Part shown: piece after piece, positions 1 to 8,624 of the stretch
Position numbering within the stretch: the first letter of the stretch is position 1
Layout: each line of letters opens with the position of its first letter
Assembly (NCBI GenBank): GCA_900318535.1
Contig: ONKU01000022.1
Span: forward strand, 1 to 60,359
DNA from: an uncultured Prevotellaceae bacterium
GTDB taxonomy: Bacteria; Bacteroidota; Bacteroidia; Bacteroidales; Muribaculaceae
Direction of reading: 5' to 3'
Length of the DNA stretch: 60,359 nucleotides
The notes under the pieces: generated by a model
Told to the model about the DNA's origin: nothing
Databases searched by the model: none
What the model saw: the letters and a program-made list of their open reading frames with translations, nothing else
Program-made: the position numbers and the translations under genes

Positions 1-303
1 TTCTACGCACACGTGTGTGTGGCGATATCCACTGCGTGGCAAATAATCATTTTGTTCAATTTTTTGCGAGCAATAACATCAAAGCTTAGCGGCTTAGCGA
101 CTTAGCGTGAGGCCACGTGCACACAAAGAAAAAACGAAAAAACGAAAAAATGGAAAAGCTGAACGGCTAACGCCGTGGAGACACCCTCATAACAAAGGGG
201 AGGAGTTGATTGGCAGCACTTTATTTTCATTGAACTCTCGTTATTTATTATCGTAAAGAGCTCCTAACGGAGCTTACCGGACGCCCTAATAATTCTTTCT
301 GGT
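1..303. other. Non-coding left edge with two short tandem arrays
   Basis: No gene is seen. Positions 84-107 hold three tandem copies of the 8-mer GCTTAGCG (the third starts with A). Positions 128-151 hold three tandem copies of GAAAAAAC (the last ends in T). A small inverted repeat, AGCTCC at 59+200 (259-264) and GGAGCT at 269-274, lies just past the end of the glycosidase gene and could be its weak terminator, although the following T-tract is poor. Confidence 0.6.
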
Positions 304-2757
304 TTATTCTGCGGTGATAGTTAGATTTCCAGACTTTAGACCGTTGCTGCTGCAGTTCAGTTGAAGGGCAGCGGGAGTATGTCCGCTCTGGATGAGGATC
401 TGGGCCAGCCCGTTGAATGCCGGGATTTGAAATGTGCGGCAGTCCAGTTCATTGGGATGGTCGGGACCAAGGTAGGCGGGGTCACCGTTGCCCACGCCCA
501 AGATGCGGCCGTCCCCACGGAGTGAGCAGGTCAGCATGGGGCAGGCATCAGGGACTATACGCCCCTTGTCGTCCTGAATCTCAACGGTCACGATGGCTAC
601 ATCGCGTCCATCGGCGGTGATGAGCCCTCGGTCTGCTGTCAGCACAATTTTTGCCGCAGGGTTGGTGGTCTCGACAGTTTGTTTCAAGATGCGCTTTCCG
701 TTCTTGTATCCAGTGGCAACTATGCGTCCCGGTTGATAGACGGCCTTCCATTTCAGGTGACCGTTCTTGGGCATCGCCTGTCGACCCAGATGCTTGCCGT
801 TCACGGTCAGCTCCACTTCATCACAGTTGCTGTAGGCCCAAATCTCCACTTCTTCACCCTCATGGCCTTGCAGGTTCCAGTGCGGGAAGATGTGCAGCAC
901 GGGCTCGTTGGTCCACCATGCTTTGAGATAGCTGGCCTCGTCTTTGGGAAATCCGCAGTAGTCAAGAATGCCGAATTCCGAGTCATGGGCGGGATAGGAC
1001 AGCGGATTGGGCTCGCCACGGTAGTCAAAGCCCGTCCAATAGAAGAGACCTGCCGCCCAAGGACGTTCGTCATAGAATTTCCATCCGCGCTCAATCACGT
1101 TCTCCACGCCAGGTTGCGTGCCACGGTTGATGCTGACCATGTGTCCGGGTTGGTCAGGTGAGTCAAAATAGACCCCGCGCGTGCCGCAGCCCGTGGTTTC
1201 TTCGGTACCCACGATTTTCCATGTGGGATTGGCTTTCTTGCGGTTATCCACATCGTTTTGTGCGATATAGTTGAATCCCACCACATCGAGCCCCTTAATC
1301 AATTCAGACCCTCCGGCATTGGCTATTGTTGAATGGCGGGTGGGATCGAGCAGGCGGGTATATTCACGCATGGCGGCGGCAACACGTGTGCCTTGAATGG
1401 TATTCTCCAAGCCCCACTCCTCGTTGCCGTCGCTCCACAGGACAATCGACGGGTGATTGCGGTCGCGCTTGATCATGTTTTCCAACAGCCTCAGGTGCTC
1501 GGTATTGATGCCCGAAAGCCGGTTTTCGTCAATGACGAGTATGCCCTCGCGGTCGCAGATGTCAAGTTGCGCAGGCGTCATCGGGTTGTGGGATGCACGA
1601 TAGGCATTGCAGCCCAATTTCTTCAGCTGCTTGATGCGCCACGCCATGAGTGCCTCGGGAATAGCGGCTCCCACGCCGGCATGGTCTTGATGCATGTTCA
1701 CGCCCTTGAGCTCAACCTCTTTTCCGTTGAGCAGAAATCCCCGGTCGGCGTCAAACTCCACATCACGGATGCCCGTTGTTGTCATGTAAACATCGGTCAC
1801 CAGTCCGTTCACCTTGACGGTCGTTTCCACTTGGTACAGATAGGGATCGCTGATGCTCCACAGATGCGGTCGGTCAAGTGTCAGCATCTGTTTGCAGCCG
1901 CTGGTCTGTTTGCCTTTCAGGTCAAGTGATACGGTGTTTGTCCTGTCCACTTCGTTGCCTTGAGCATCGAGCAGCCGGTGTTCTACGGTACACGATTGTG
2001 GTTCCAACGAATGATTGTTCACCTCGGTATCCACATGAATGGTCGCCGCAGTGTAAGGGTCCTTGAGATCGGCGTAGACAAAGGTGCCGAATGGAGCTAC
2101 ACTGACAGCCGCCGACTTGATGAGCCATGCGTCACGATAGATGCCAGCCCCCTCATAGAACCAGCCTTCTTCGAGCGTAGCGTCGGCCCGTACACAAACC
2201 AGATTCTCACCGCCATAGTTCACATATTCGGTCACATCATACACCTGGGTGGCATAGCCGCTAGGTTCAGTACCCATATAGAAGCCGTTGAACCACAGGC
2301 GTGCATTGCGGAAGATGCCGTCGAACTGCAGGGCAATGTGCTTGCCCAAGTCTGACTCGGGGATTGTGATCACCTTGCGGTACCAGCCCACGCTCGTTTC
2401 GGGATATTTATAACCCACAGTTTTGTAGCCGTGCGAGTGGCTGGCCTCTTGAGCATAGGGCAAGGTAGTCACCCAATCGTGCGGAATGCGCACCTCTTGC
2501 CATGCAGAGTCGTTAAACTTGAAGGAATAAGGGCCCTCGTTGTGTATTGAGTTGGCCTTGGTCAAATAGTTGAAATACTCAGTGCCGCAGCCGAAGTCCT
2601 TTGCCGGGTCGGCAGCGTTGCCCAAAGAGAATTTCCAGCCCTCGTCCAATCGTATGGTCTCACGCACATTTTGCGCATTGACAGAAAGCATTGCACAGAG
2701 CATCCAACCCAGAATGGCGAGCCTCATACCCGCATGGTTACCGTTGATATTTTTCAT
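304..2757 (-). CDS. Secreted glycoside hydrolase family 2 (beta-galactosidase-like)
   Basis: An exported glycosidase of 817 residues that would cleave terminal beta-linked sugars (galactoside, glucuronide or mannoside; the substrate cannot be read from sequence). A signal peptide spans about residues 11-29 and ends in NAQ; Met11 is an alternative start. The GH2 sugar-binding, immunoglobulin-like and TIM-barrel domains follow in order. The acid/base Glu is Glu446 in the WSDGNE motif, and the likely nucleophile is Glu519 in the IVGTEET motif. A C-terminal beta-sandwich of about 200 residues follows the barrel. There is no SusC/SusD pair beside it, so it is not visibly part of a polysaccharide utilization locus in this window. 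Confidence 0.93.
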   Translation of the reverse strand: MKNINGNHAGMRLAILGWMLCAMLSVNAQNVRETIRLDEGWKFSLGNAADPAKDFGCGTEYFNYLTKANSIHNEGPYSFKFNDSAWQEVRIPHDWVTTLPYAQEASHSHGYKTVGYKYPETSVGWYRKVITIPESDLGKHIALQFDGIFRNARLWFNGFYMGTEPSGYATQVYDVTEYVNYGGENLVCVRADATLEEGWFYEGAGIYRDAWLIKSAAVSVAPFGTFVYADLKDPYTAATIHVDTEVNNHSLEPQSCTVEHRLLDAQGNEVDRTNTVSLDLKGKQTSGCKQMLTLDRPHLWSISDPYLYQVETTVKVNGLVTDVYMTTTGIRDVEFDADRGFLLNGKEVELKGVNMHQDHAGVGAAIPEALMAWRIKQLKKLGCNAYRASHNPMTPAQLDICDREGILVIDENRLSGINTEHLRLLENMIKRDRNHPSIVLWSDGNEEWGLENTIQGTRVAAAMREYTRLLDPTRHSTIANAGGSELIKGLDVVGFNYIAQNDVDNRKKANPTWKIVGTEETTGCGTRGVYFDSPDQPGHMVSINRGTQPGVENVIERGWKFYDERPWAAGLFYWTGFDYRGEPNPLSYPAHDSEFGILDYCGFPKDEASYLKAWWTNEPVLHIFPHWNLQGHEGEEVEIWAYSNCDEVELTVNGKHLGRQAMPKNGHLKWKAVYQPGRIVATGYKNGKRILKQTVETTNPAAKIVLTADRGLITADGRDVAIVTVEIQDDKGRIVPDACPMLTCSLRGDGRILGVGNGDPAYLGPDHPNELDCRTFQIPAFNGLAQILIQSGHTPAALQLNCSSNGLKSGNLTITAE

Positions 2758-2872
2758 ATTTCCTGAATTTGAAGATCACTCATTAGTCGTAAGCGATGTT
2801 GTCCCCGGTCATCATTTGGCCACACTTATATGCCAACGATAAAGCGGATTGCAAGCCAGCGGGACAAGGGTG

Positions 2873-3571
2873 CTAATTCTGCTGGACACGCACAGCACGG
2901 ACCGATTGGCCGATGTAGGGATAATTGTTGCCCCAGTGCGCGTACCCCTCCACCGTCATAGCGAAGTAGAGGCAGTTTATGAAGGGACAGTCGTAGAGCG
3001 TGCAAGACCAATACTCGCCGTCCTCGCCCTGGGAGAAGAGTGACTCGAACCAGCGCATGCCTGCAGCAGGCAAGAACAAGGTGTTACCGTTGGGGCCTGT
3101 AGCCAATAGACCATTCACGCCATTACGCTGAGTCCATGTCCAAGTACACTTGTCAATCAGCTCTTTCTGCTGATTGGTAGTCGGTGTGCGCCACGAGGGG
3201 CCCCAGTTCACATAGGCAGCATCGTCCTCAAGATCAAGCTCGGTCTTGTTATCGATAAAGCCATTGTAGCCGTATAATCTGTCATCGCTGTACTTCGTGT
3301 AACCTGAGGATACTGAGTCACTGCGATACCACTTGTAGTTTTCCTCGGTGTAGTAATTCTTGGGTGCGGTCTCGCCCCAGGCGAAGTAGTCGCCGTATTC
3401 CTCAGGAGCGTTAGCGCCGACGTTGCACGTTGCCCACAGGGTGCCGCTAGGCAGGCCCAGGTCAACATATTCGTGATCATCATGATCATCTACCGGCTCA
3501 TCTTTATCGTCACCGCATGAAATAAAGACGAATGGCAAAACAATAGCCATTAACAAAAGGATTTTCTTCAT
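2873..3571 (-). CDS. Lipoprotein with FISUMP-type (Fib_succ_major) domain
   Basis: A surface or periplasmic lipoprotein of 232 residues. The signal peptide ends in the lipobox FISC (Cys at about 19), followed by an acidic Asp/His-rich linker. The body begins with VDLGLPSGTLWATCNVGA and ends with a WSCTLYD...GQSVRAVRV segment, the hallmarks of the Fibrobacter succinogenes major paralogous domain that is widespread in Bacteroidales surface lipoproteins. The fold resembles C-type-lectin-like beta-rich domains, and a carbohydrate- or protein-binding role is inference only. It has its own promoter at 3613-3620. Confidence 0.8.
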   Translation of the reverse strand: MKKILLLMAIVLPFVFISCGDDKDEPVDDHDDHEYVDLGLPSGTLWATCNVGANAPEEYGDYFAWGETAPKNYYTEENYKWYRSDSVSSGYTKYSDDRLYGYNGFIDNKTELDLEDDAAYVNWGPSWRTPTTNQQKELIDKCTWTWTQRNGVNGLLATGPNGNTLFLPAAGMRWFESLFSQGEDGEYWSCTLYDCPFINCLYFAMTVEGYAHWGNNYPYIGQSVRAVRVQQN

Positions 3572-3612
3572 TTCATTATCGATTAAATAGGTTTATTATG
3601 ATTCTACAACTG

Positions 3613-3620
3613 CAAAATTA
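3613..3620 (-). promoter_or_regulatory. -7 box TAATTTTG of the FISUMP lipoprotein gene
   Basis: On the minus strand the sequence reads TAATTTTG, matching the Bacteroidota consensus TAnnTTTG, about 40 bases upstream of the start codon. Confidence 0.6.
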
Positions 3621-3815
3621 GTGGTTTATCGATAACAATCAAAATAATTGTAAAGCGATTGAGACAAAAAAAGTCGAGACTGCTACCACTTGGGTGTCTG
3701 CCTCGTTACTTCTCTTCCAGACTCGCTGTCAGTTTGATCATGCCGCCATGAAGACACGGTCTCACTTTAGAGAATACCGTCTGAGGGTCCAGATAGGATC
3801 ACGATTATAAAAGAA

Positions 3816-3847
3816 GCCCCACAAGCCGGTTTTTGGACTTGCGGGGC
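3816..3847 (-). terminator. Rho-independent terminator of the Cys-rich lipoprotein gene
   Basis: The arms GCCCCACAAG and CTTGCGGGGC pair nearly perfectly. On the minus strand they are followed by a T-rich run (TTCTTTTATAA). The hairpin sits 26 bases after the stop of the gene at 3873-4610. Confidence 0.75.
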
Positions 3848-3872
3848 GTTTGTATTATGGGTTGTCTTATTC

Positions 3873-4610
3873 CTAATTGCTCTGTTCAAAGTGGAAAACG
3901 AACTTATAATTGTGGGATGAGGTCCACATCAGCACGTAGATACTTCTCGTTTCAGGCTTGAGAGTTTGCATCATCGGGTCGACTACAATTTTCCATGTGC
4001 TCGTACCCATATTACAAGAGATTCTATAATATGGGCCATTATAACTCAACGAATTTACGGCTTTAAATAGACGTGTTGAAAAAGGAGAATTAACGGGCGG
4101 AATAGACGAGTCATAAATACTTTCGATGTGAAACGATTCATTCAGATACTGAAATTCGTATGAACCGCCCTCAGCAGGAATGTACAGTACATTACTGTAG
4201 ACTTCATTTTTCTGAATCGCATATGGGTTACCCTTGTTGGGGTCTAGCTCAACTGCCTCCTTATAAGCGGCAATGAGATCCTCAGCCGGAACGAAAACCG
4301 AAAATCCATACTGATTGTCCACCATAAGTGGAGAAATGGGGTCCTGTCCAAGAAGCGCATCACTCGAATGCGATTGCCTGGAATGGCCGCAACGGCAAAC
4401 AGAATTTATATGAAAGCAGATTCTTTCATAATGCCCACAAGGACACTCCCGGCAGTAGGTGTCATCCAGAACGGGGGCAACATTATCGTTTTCATCATAA
4501 TAACTGAATGAGCTTGATGAATACAGCGGACTGGGTTCGAGCAGCATGCAAGAAGGGAGAAGTGAACTCGCCATTACGGTTAAGATCGATATTAGTTTAA
4601 GCGTTCTCAT
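3873..4610 (-). CDS. Lipoprotein with a Cys/His cluster, function unknown
   Basis: A 245-residue lipoprotein with the lipobox LLPSC (Cys at about 21). Residues about 52-80 form a cluster of seven closely spaced cysteines and histidines (YCRECPCGHYERICFH then CRCGH), which looks like a small metal-binding module. The rest has the beta-strand character of Bacteroidales BACON-like or BT-type lipoproteins, for example AEGGSYEFQYLNE. No catalytic motif is recognized. Export of a reduced zinc-finger-like cluster is unusual. A -7 box lies at 4655-4662 and a terminator at 3816-3847, so it appears monocistronic. Confidence 0.7.
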   Translation of the reverse strand: MRTLKLISILTVMASSLLPSCMLLEPSPLYSSSSFSYYDENDNVAPVLDDTYCRECPCGHYERICFHINSVCRCGHSRQSHSSDALLGQDPISPLMVDNQYGFSVFVPAEDLIAAYKEAVELDPNKGNPYAIQKNEVYSNVLYIPAEGGSYEFQYLNESFHIESIYDSSIPPVNSPFSTRLFKAVNSLSYNGPYYRISCNMGTSTWKIVVDPMMQTLKPETRSIYVLMWTSSHNYKFVFHFEQSN

Positions 4611-4654
4611 ATTGAGTCATTTTTGTGCCAAGACCAAAGTCAAGGCTGATGATA

Positions 4655-4662
4655 CAAAATTA
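4655..4662 (-). promoter_or_regulatory. -7 box TAATTTTG of the Cys-rich lipoprotein gene
   Basis: The minus strand reads TAATTTTG, 44 bases upstream of the start at 4610. Confidence 0.55.
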
Positions 4663-4848
4663 GGGTTTCTTTACCTATTAGACACCACATCTTGCATAAA
4701 ATAACTAAAAATCCTGTATAGGTAGATTAACCCGAGAATAATCAAGACTAAACCAAAGGAGAACTCGACAAAAACCGTTATATCAAATTAAACCTGCTCC
4801 AGTTCGCTTCCAGTTGACACGATGCGAGAACAGAATATATTGACAACA

Positions 4849-4880
4849 AATGTGGCCAAAGGGTTGCCTTTGGCCACATT
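4849..4880 (-). terminator. Terminator of the outer-membrane barrel gene
   Basis: A perfect 14-bp inverted repeat (arms 4849-4862 and 4867-4880) with a 4-base loop lies 24 bases beyond the stop codon. The minus strand continues TTTGTTGTC. Confidence 0.8.
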
Positions 4881-4904
4881 GTTTGGTTGATATGAGTGCT
4901 GCTG

Positions 4905-5501
4905 TTAGAACCTGAAGCGTACACCGGCCAGGCCTACACCCTGCTCACCGACACCCAGTTCGGCAAAAGCGCGCACATTTTCGGTACCAGCCTCGATGCC
5001 AAGAGCCGAAACCTGGAAGTTGAAGAACACAGTATTATCGGTGGTTTTCTTAGCAGTGAGGTCATTATTATTCTGGAGGGAGCTGTGGCGCAGCGACGCA
5101 CCGGCGGCAACCTTGGTATACATCCCCCAGTTGGAACGGCGCAGCCAGTTGAATTTTATCGACGGCATGAGGGTGAAGTAGGAATTCTTACTGGTTCTGG
5201 TGATTTCGCTCTTGAGCTTTTCCTCTTCGGTATGCTGTGTGAAAGTGGCAACGGCACCCACTGCGATCAGGGAGCTGGTACGATAGTAATACTCTAACCC
5301 GATGGGGCCAGTGAGACCACTGTGGTCATAGGTGGCGCCAAACAAAGAGCCAATGACATCACTCGTGATATCTAACCAAATGCTGTTGGGAACAACACCA
5401 TAGCTGACACTAAATTCATGACGGGGTTCGTCCTGAGCCTGAGCAGGAACACACAATAAAGCACTGATAGCCAGTGTGGCCAATAAACATTTGATTTTCA
5501 T
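4905..5501 (-). CDS. Outer-membrane beta-barrel protein
   Basis: A 198-residue exported protein. The signal peptide ends near AQAQ (residue 22). The mature part is a series of alternating amphipathic strands, and the chain ends in VRFRF, the C-terminal aromatic expected of a beta-barrel recognized by the BAM machinery. Its size fits an eight-strand OmpX/OmpW-like or outer-membrane beta-barrel 13 family protein. Ligand and function are unknown. It is monocistronic, with a -7 box at 5533-5540 and a strong terminator at 4849-4880. Confidence 0.8.
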   Translation of the reverse strand: MKIKCLLATLAISALLCVPAQAQDEPRHEFSVSYGVVPNSIWLDITSDVIGSLFGATYDHSGLTGPIGLEYYYRTSSLIAVGAVATFTQHTEEEKLKSEITRTSKNSYFTLMPSIKFNWLRRSNWGMYTKVAAGASLRHSSLQNNNDLTAKKTTDNTVFFNFQVSALGIEAGTENVRAFAELGVGEQGVGLAGVRFRF

Positions 5502-5532
5502 AACAATAATAAATTATATAACGATTTGGGTG

Positions 5533-5540
5533 CAAAATTA
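5533..5540 (-). promoter_or_regulatory. -7 box TAATTTTG of the beta-barrel gene
   Basis: The minus strand reads TAATTTTG, 31 bases upstream of the start codon at 5501. Confidence 0.6.
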
Positions 5541-5634
5541 CAACAATTCTTTCATATAACTACTCTTATGGGGTGATTTCAAGCTTCTACTACGGTTTGA
5601 GCAAAATTGTTTTCGGTGTTTGAATGAATTGTTG

Positions 5635-5642
5635 TATATTTG
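5635..5642 (+). promoter_or_regulatory. -7 box TATATTTG of the C1B peptidase gene
   Basis: TATATTTG lies 29 bases before the start at 5672. A clear TTTG -33 box at the usual spacing is not evident. Confidence 0.6.
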
Positions 5643-5671
5643 CATAAACGAAACAAAAGATACCATATAAC

Positions 5672-6853
5672 ATGAAGAAGAAAGCGATTGTATTGATAAT
5701 GAGCTTGGCTTGTGTCCTGTCCAGTCTGGCGGGTGACGAGATTGTATTCACGACAGTGCTGGAAAACCCCATCACCCCAGTGAAGAACCAGAACCGCAGC
5801 GGCACGTGCTGGTCCTATGCGACCATCGGCTATATTGAGGCCGAACTGCTGCGCAAGACGGGCAAGGTGTATGACCTGAGCGAGATGTTCGTGGCCAGCA
5901 AGGACTATGTCGACTGTGCTGAATATCACGTGCGTATGCACGGCAACAGCCGTTTCTCGGAGGGTGGCTCGGCCGACGATGTGTTCGAAGTCATTGACCG
6001 TCACGGCATCTGCCCTGAGGAGGCTATGGCGCGTCCAGGGTCGATGATTGGCGACACGTTGGCCAACTTCACCGAGTTCTTTGCCACGCTGGAGCCCTAT
6101 GTGGAATCCATCGCCAAGGGCAACAGCACAAAGCTGACCACGCAGTGGAAAGTGGGCTTGCAGGGCATCCTTGACGCCTATCTGGGCCCGTGTCCCGAGA
6201 AATTCACCTTCGAGGGAAAGCAGTACACACCCCAGTCGTTTGCCAAGATGCTGGGCATCAACAAAAAGGATTATGTGAGCATCACGTGCTTCACCCATCA
6301 CCCCTTCTACGAGCAGTTTGTCATCGAGGCACCTTACAAGTGGCGCCCGCGTCCCAGCTGGAACGTCACCCTCGACGAAATGATGGCCATTATCGACGAG
6401 GCCCTCAAGAACGGCTACACCGTGTGCTGGGGCGGTGACGTGAGCGAGGACGGTTTCACCCGCACAGGCCTGGGCATTGCCGCCGATATCGAGCACGCCG
6501 ATGACCTGACGGGCAGCGATGCCGCCCGCTGGCTCAAACTCACCAAGGCCGAACAGGCCGAGTCGCTCAAGAAGCTCGGTGCCAAAACGCCCGAGCTGGT
6601 CCCCTCTCAGGAACTGCGCCAGGAGCGTTTCGACAACTGGCAGTCGACCTACGACCACGTGATGCTCATCTACGGCATCGCACATGATCAGAACGGCCGC
6701 GAGTACTACATGGTGAAGAACTCTTGGGGCAAGACAGGCGAGTATGCCGGCATCTGGTACATGTCCAAGGCCTACATCGCCCTGAACACGACTTATATCT
6801 TCCTTAACAAAGAGGCGGTGCAGAAGGACGTGCGCAAGAAACTGGGATTCTAA
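5672..6853 (+). CDS. Exported C1B (bleomycin hydrolase/PepC-like) cysteine aminopeptidase
   Basis: A papain-fold cysteine peptidase of 393 residues. The catalytic set is complete: oxyanion Gln40 and Cys46 in NQNRSGTCWSYA, His329 in TYDHVMLI, and Asn350 in VKNSWGKTG. The C1B type is shown by the large insert between Cys and His and by the family-specific TYDHVM and KNSWG blocks. Cytosolic PepC lacks an export signal, but this protein begins with a clear signal peptide (cleavage near residue 20), so it probably works in the periplasm on peptides from imported protein. The long minus-strand frame opposite it is a codon-bias shadow. Confidence 0.92.
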   Translation: MKKKAIVLIMSLACVLSSLAGDEIVFTTVLENPITPVKNQNRSGTCWSYATIGYIEAELLRKTGKVYDLSEMFVASKDYVDCAEYHVRMHGNSRFSEGGSADDVFEVIDRHGICPEEAMARPGSMIGDTLANFTEFFATLEPYVESIAKGNSTKLTTQWKVGLQGILDAYLGPCPEKFTFEGKQYTPQSFAKMLGINKKDYVSITCFTHHPFYEQFVIEAPYKWRPRPSWNVTLDEMMAIIDEALKNGYTVCWGGDVSEDGFTRTGLGIAADIEHADDLTGSDAARWLKLTKAEQAESLKKLGAKTPELVPSQELRQERFDNWQSTYDHVMLIYGIAHDQNGREYYMVKNSWGKTGEYAGIWYMSKAYIALNTTYIFLNKEAVQKDVRKKLGF

Positions 6854-6899
6854 TTTACGAGCCTGATGCTCGCAATACATTGACAGGCTAACCTAGAAG

Positions 6900-6931
6900 T
6901 TTGGTCAATTGTGGATTATTCCGTAATTTTG
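6900..6931 (+). promoter_or_regulatory. Strong promoter of yigZ, start codon almost at the transcript end
   Basis: TTTG (6900-6903), 20 bases, then TAATTTTG (6924-6931) is a full -33/-7 match. The ATG is at 6941, only 9 bases after the -7 box, so the mRNA should have almost no leader. Confidence 0.75.
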
Positions 6932-6940
6932 TGACGCAAT

Positions 6941-7537
6941 ATGAGTGATTTCTACAAGACAGTGAAGGGTGTCTCGCAGGGTATCTACCGCGAGAAGATG
7001 TCTCGTTTCCTGGCGTTTGCCGAACCCGTGTCGAGCGCCGAGGAGGCACGTGCCGTCATCAAACGTTATGCCAACGAGTACCATGACGCGCGTCACTGCT
7101 GCTGGGCCTACATGATCGGGACCGAGCGCAACGAGTACCTGAGCAGCGACAACGGCGAGCCCAGCGGCACGGCCGGCAAGCCCATCCTGGGGCAGATCAA
7201 CTCATTTGAACTGACCAACATCGTCATCGTGGTTATCCGCTATTTTGGCGGCATCAAGCTGGGCACATCAGGACTGATTGTTGCTTACCGCGAGGCCGCC
7301 AAACTCGCCATCGAGGCGGGCGAAATCCTTGAGTGCCACGAGCAGGCACGGCTGTCGTTCACCTTCCCCTACCTGAGCATGAACGATGTGATGAAAGTAG
7401 TCAAGAAAAGCGACCTCAAGGTAATTGAACAGGCCTTTGACAACGTGTGCACCATGACCATCGAGGCCGATGCCGACAAGGTGCCCGCCCTGCGCGAACA
7501 GTTCGCTGGCATCGACGGCACCAGCATCATATCATAA
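6941..7537 (+). CDS. yigZ: YigZ/IMPACT family protein
   Basis: A 198-residue member of the UPF0029/IMPACT family. The N-terminal domain holds the signature stretch DNGEPSGTAGKPIL followed by IVIVVIRYFGGIKLGTSGLIVAYREA, and the C-terminal ferredoxin-like domain (DUF1949) spans about residues 135-195. In eukaryotes IMPACT restrains Gcn2; the bacterial role is uncertain, with ribosome- or peptidase-linked functions proposed. It appears monocistronic and is expressed from a near-leaderless promoter. The gene is complete. Confidence 0.92.
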   Translation: MSDFYKTVKGVSQGIYREKMSRFLAFAEPVSSAEEARAVIKRYANEYHDARHCCWAYMIGTERNEYLSSDNGEPSGTAGKPILGQINSFELTNIVIVVIRYFGGIKLGTSGLIVAYREAAKLAIEAGEILECHEQARLSFTFPYLSMNDVMKVVKKSDLKVIEQAFDNVCTMTIEADADKVPALREQFAGIDGTSIIS

Positions 7538-7542
7538 CAACG

Positions 7543-7593
7543 AATTTCACAAATAAAACGACGGTCTCGCTACATCAGCTAGTCTGTGAAATT
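7543..7593. terminator. Inverted repeat between convergent genes
   Basis: AATTTCACA (7543-7551) and TGTGAAATT (7585-7593) pair across a 33-base loop between the yigZ end and the end of the minus-strand lipoprotein gene. It may stop transcription from either side. Confidence 0.4.
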
Positions 7594-7614
7594 TGTGCTT
7601 TTGGCTACGCCAAG

Positions 7615-8427
7615 TTAAAGGGCAAGGCGCAACCCCAGGTCGGCGTCAGTGAACACCGGCGTGTTGCGGTTCCGCCACGATACGCGGCAGCACGAGGCAC
7701 CGGGGTACCAGCCGCCACCACGAAACACGCGGTAAGAGGCGGTAGCAGGACCTGTCGGATTGGTCTTCTCTTCACTGGTATAGCTGTCGTACCAGTCTTG
7801 ACACCACTCACAGACGTTACCGCTCATGTCATACAAGCCCAGCTCGTTAGGAGCCTTGGTGGCCACTGGATGGGGTATGCTGTAGGCATTGTCACTGTAC
7901 CAAGCAACATTCCAAATCGTGTCACTGCCGGCATATTTGTAACCCAGGCTCTTGTTGCCGCCACGAGCAGCGAATTCCCACTCCGCCTCGGTCAACAGAC
8001 GGAAATTCTTGCCCGTCAACTCGTTCAGGCGAGAGAGAAACGTCTGGCAGTCATTCCAGCTCACCTGCTCCACAGGACGCTGGAGATTTCCTAAAAAGCG
8101 GCTGGGATTGGCACCCATCACTTCGAGCCACAGCGCTTGCGTCACCTCAGTCTGGCCGATGAAATAGCTCGACAGATGAACGCGGTTCACAGGGGTCTCA
8201 TTGCTTTGGTTGTCCCCTGCCTGCTCTTCGGTAGCACCCATCAAGAAGGTGCCTCCCTTGACATATACCATATTGAACGGTACCGAGTTCACGTTATAGG
8301 TGAACACTTCGCCATCGACGGGCTCATCGATGGGGTCATCGACGGGTTCATCATTGCTACACGAAGTGAAGCTCATGGTCAAGCAAATGGCCATCATGGC
8401 AATCAATAAAGATTTAATCTTCATCAT
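7615..8427 (-). CDS. Lipoprotein with formylglycine-enzyme-like (SUMF1/CLec) domain
   Basis: A 270-residue lipoprotein with lipobox TSC (Cys at about 23) and an acidic repeat linker, VDDPIDEPVDG. The FGE-sulfatase family domain starts at FNMVYVKGGTFLMGAT and continues through VNRVHLSSYFIGQTEVTQALW, VEQVSWNDCQTFL, LLTEAEWEFAARGG and MSGNVCEWCQDWY to end in LGLRLAL. The paired cysteines of true formylglycine-generating oxidases are not in the usual place: the end reads GGGWYPGASCCRVSWR. It is therefore more likely a binding or structural C-type-lectin-fold protein than a sulfatase activator. A related domain closes the protein at 53147-55120. Confidence 0.85.
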   Translation of the reverse strand: MMKIKSLLIAMMAICLTMSFTSCSNDEPVDDPIDEPVDGEVFTYNVNSVPFNMVYVKGGTFLMGATEEQAGDNQSNETPVNRVHLSSYFIGQTEVTQALWLEVMGANPSRFLGNLQRPVEQVSWNDCQTFLSRLNELTGKNFRLLTEAEWEFAARGGNKSLGYKYAGSDTIWNVAWYSDNAYSIPHPVATKAPNELGLYDMSGNVCEWCQDWYDSYTSEEKTNPTGPATASYRVFRGGGWYPGASCCRVSWRNRNTPVFTDADLGLRLAL

Positions 8428-8624
8428 TGTTTTGTTGTTTGGGTTTAAAGTTAGACTTATACTTATTTGAAAGATTCTTTCCTTGTTTGAAGCGGACGGT
8501 TAGCGACACGTATGCGGTGCGGCCAGGGGTCGTCGTAACCAGGTGCAGCCCGAACGGGCAGGCTCCGGCATAAAGACACCACAAAATCACAAATAATCCG
8601 ATGAAAAACAATAGGGCAACTATA

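Larger units (their letters stand above)
3572..3872. other. Intergenic region between two lipoprotein genes
   Basis: It contains the -7 box of the left gene and the hairpin terminator of the right gene. No open frame with coding character is seen in the remaining 180 or so bases. Confidence 0.6.

Noticed and set aside
304-2757. Polysaccharide utilization locus
   Set aside because: Only the GH2 gene is present; no SusC, SusD, hybrid two-component system or anti-sigma gene adjoins it.
5579-6880. Long minus-strand open frame (433 codons) opposite the C1B peptidase, and similar frames opposite other genes (for example 15557-17245, 33140-34525, 39768-40973)
   Set aside because: They lie wholly antisense to well-supported genes, have low-complexity compositions rich in Val, Gly, His and Leu, and show no signal peptide or family motif. 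GC-rich third positions remove stops from the opposite strand.
7615-8427. True formylglycine-generating enzyme (sulfatase activator)
   Set aside because: The paired catalytic cysteines are not in the canonical context and no sulfatase gene is in the window.
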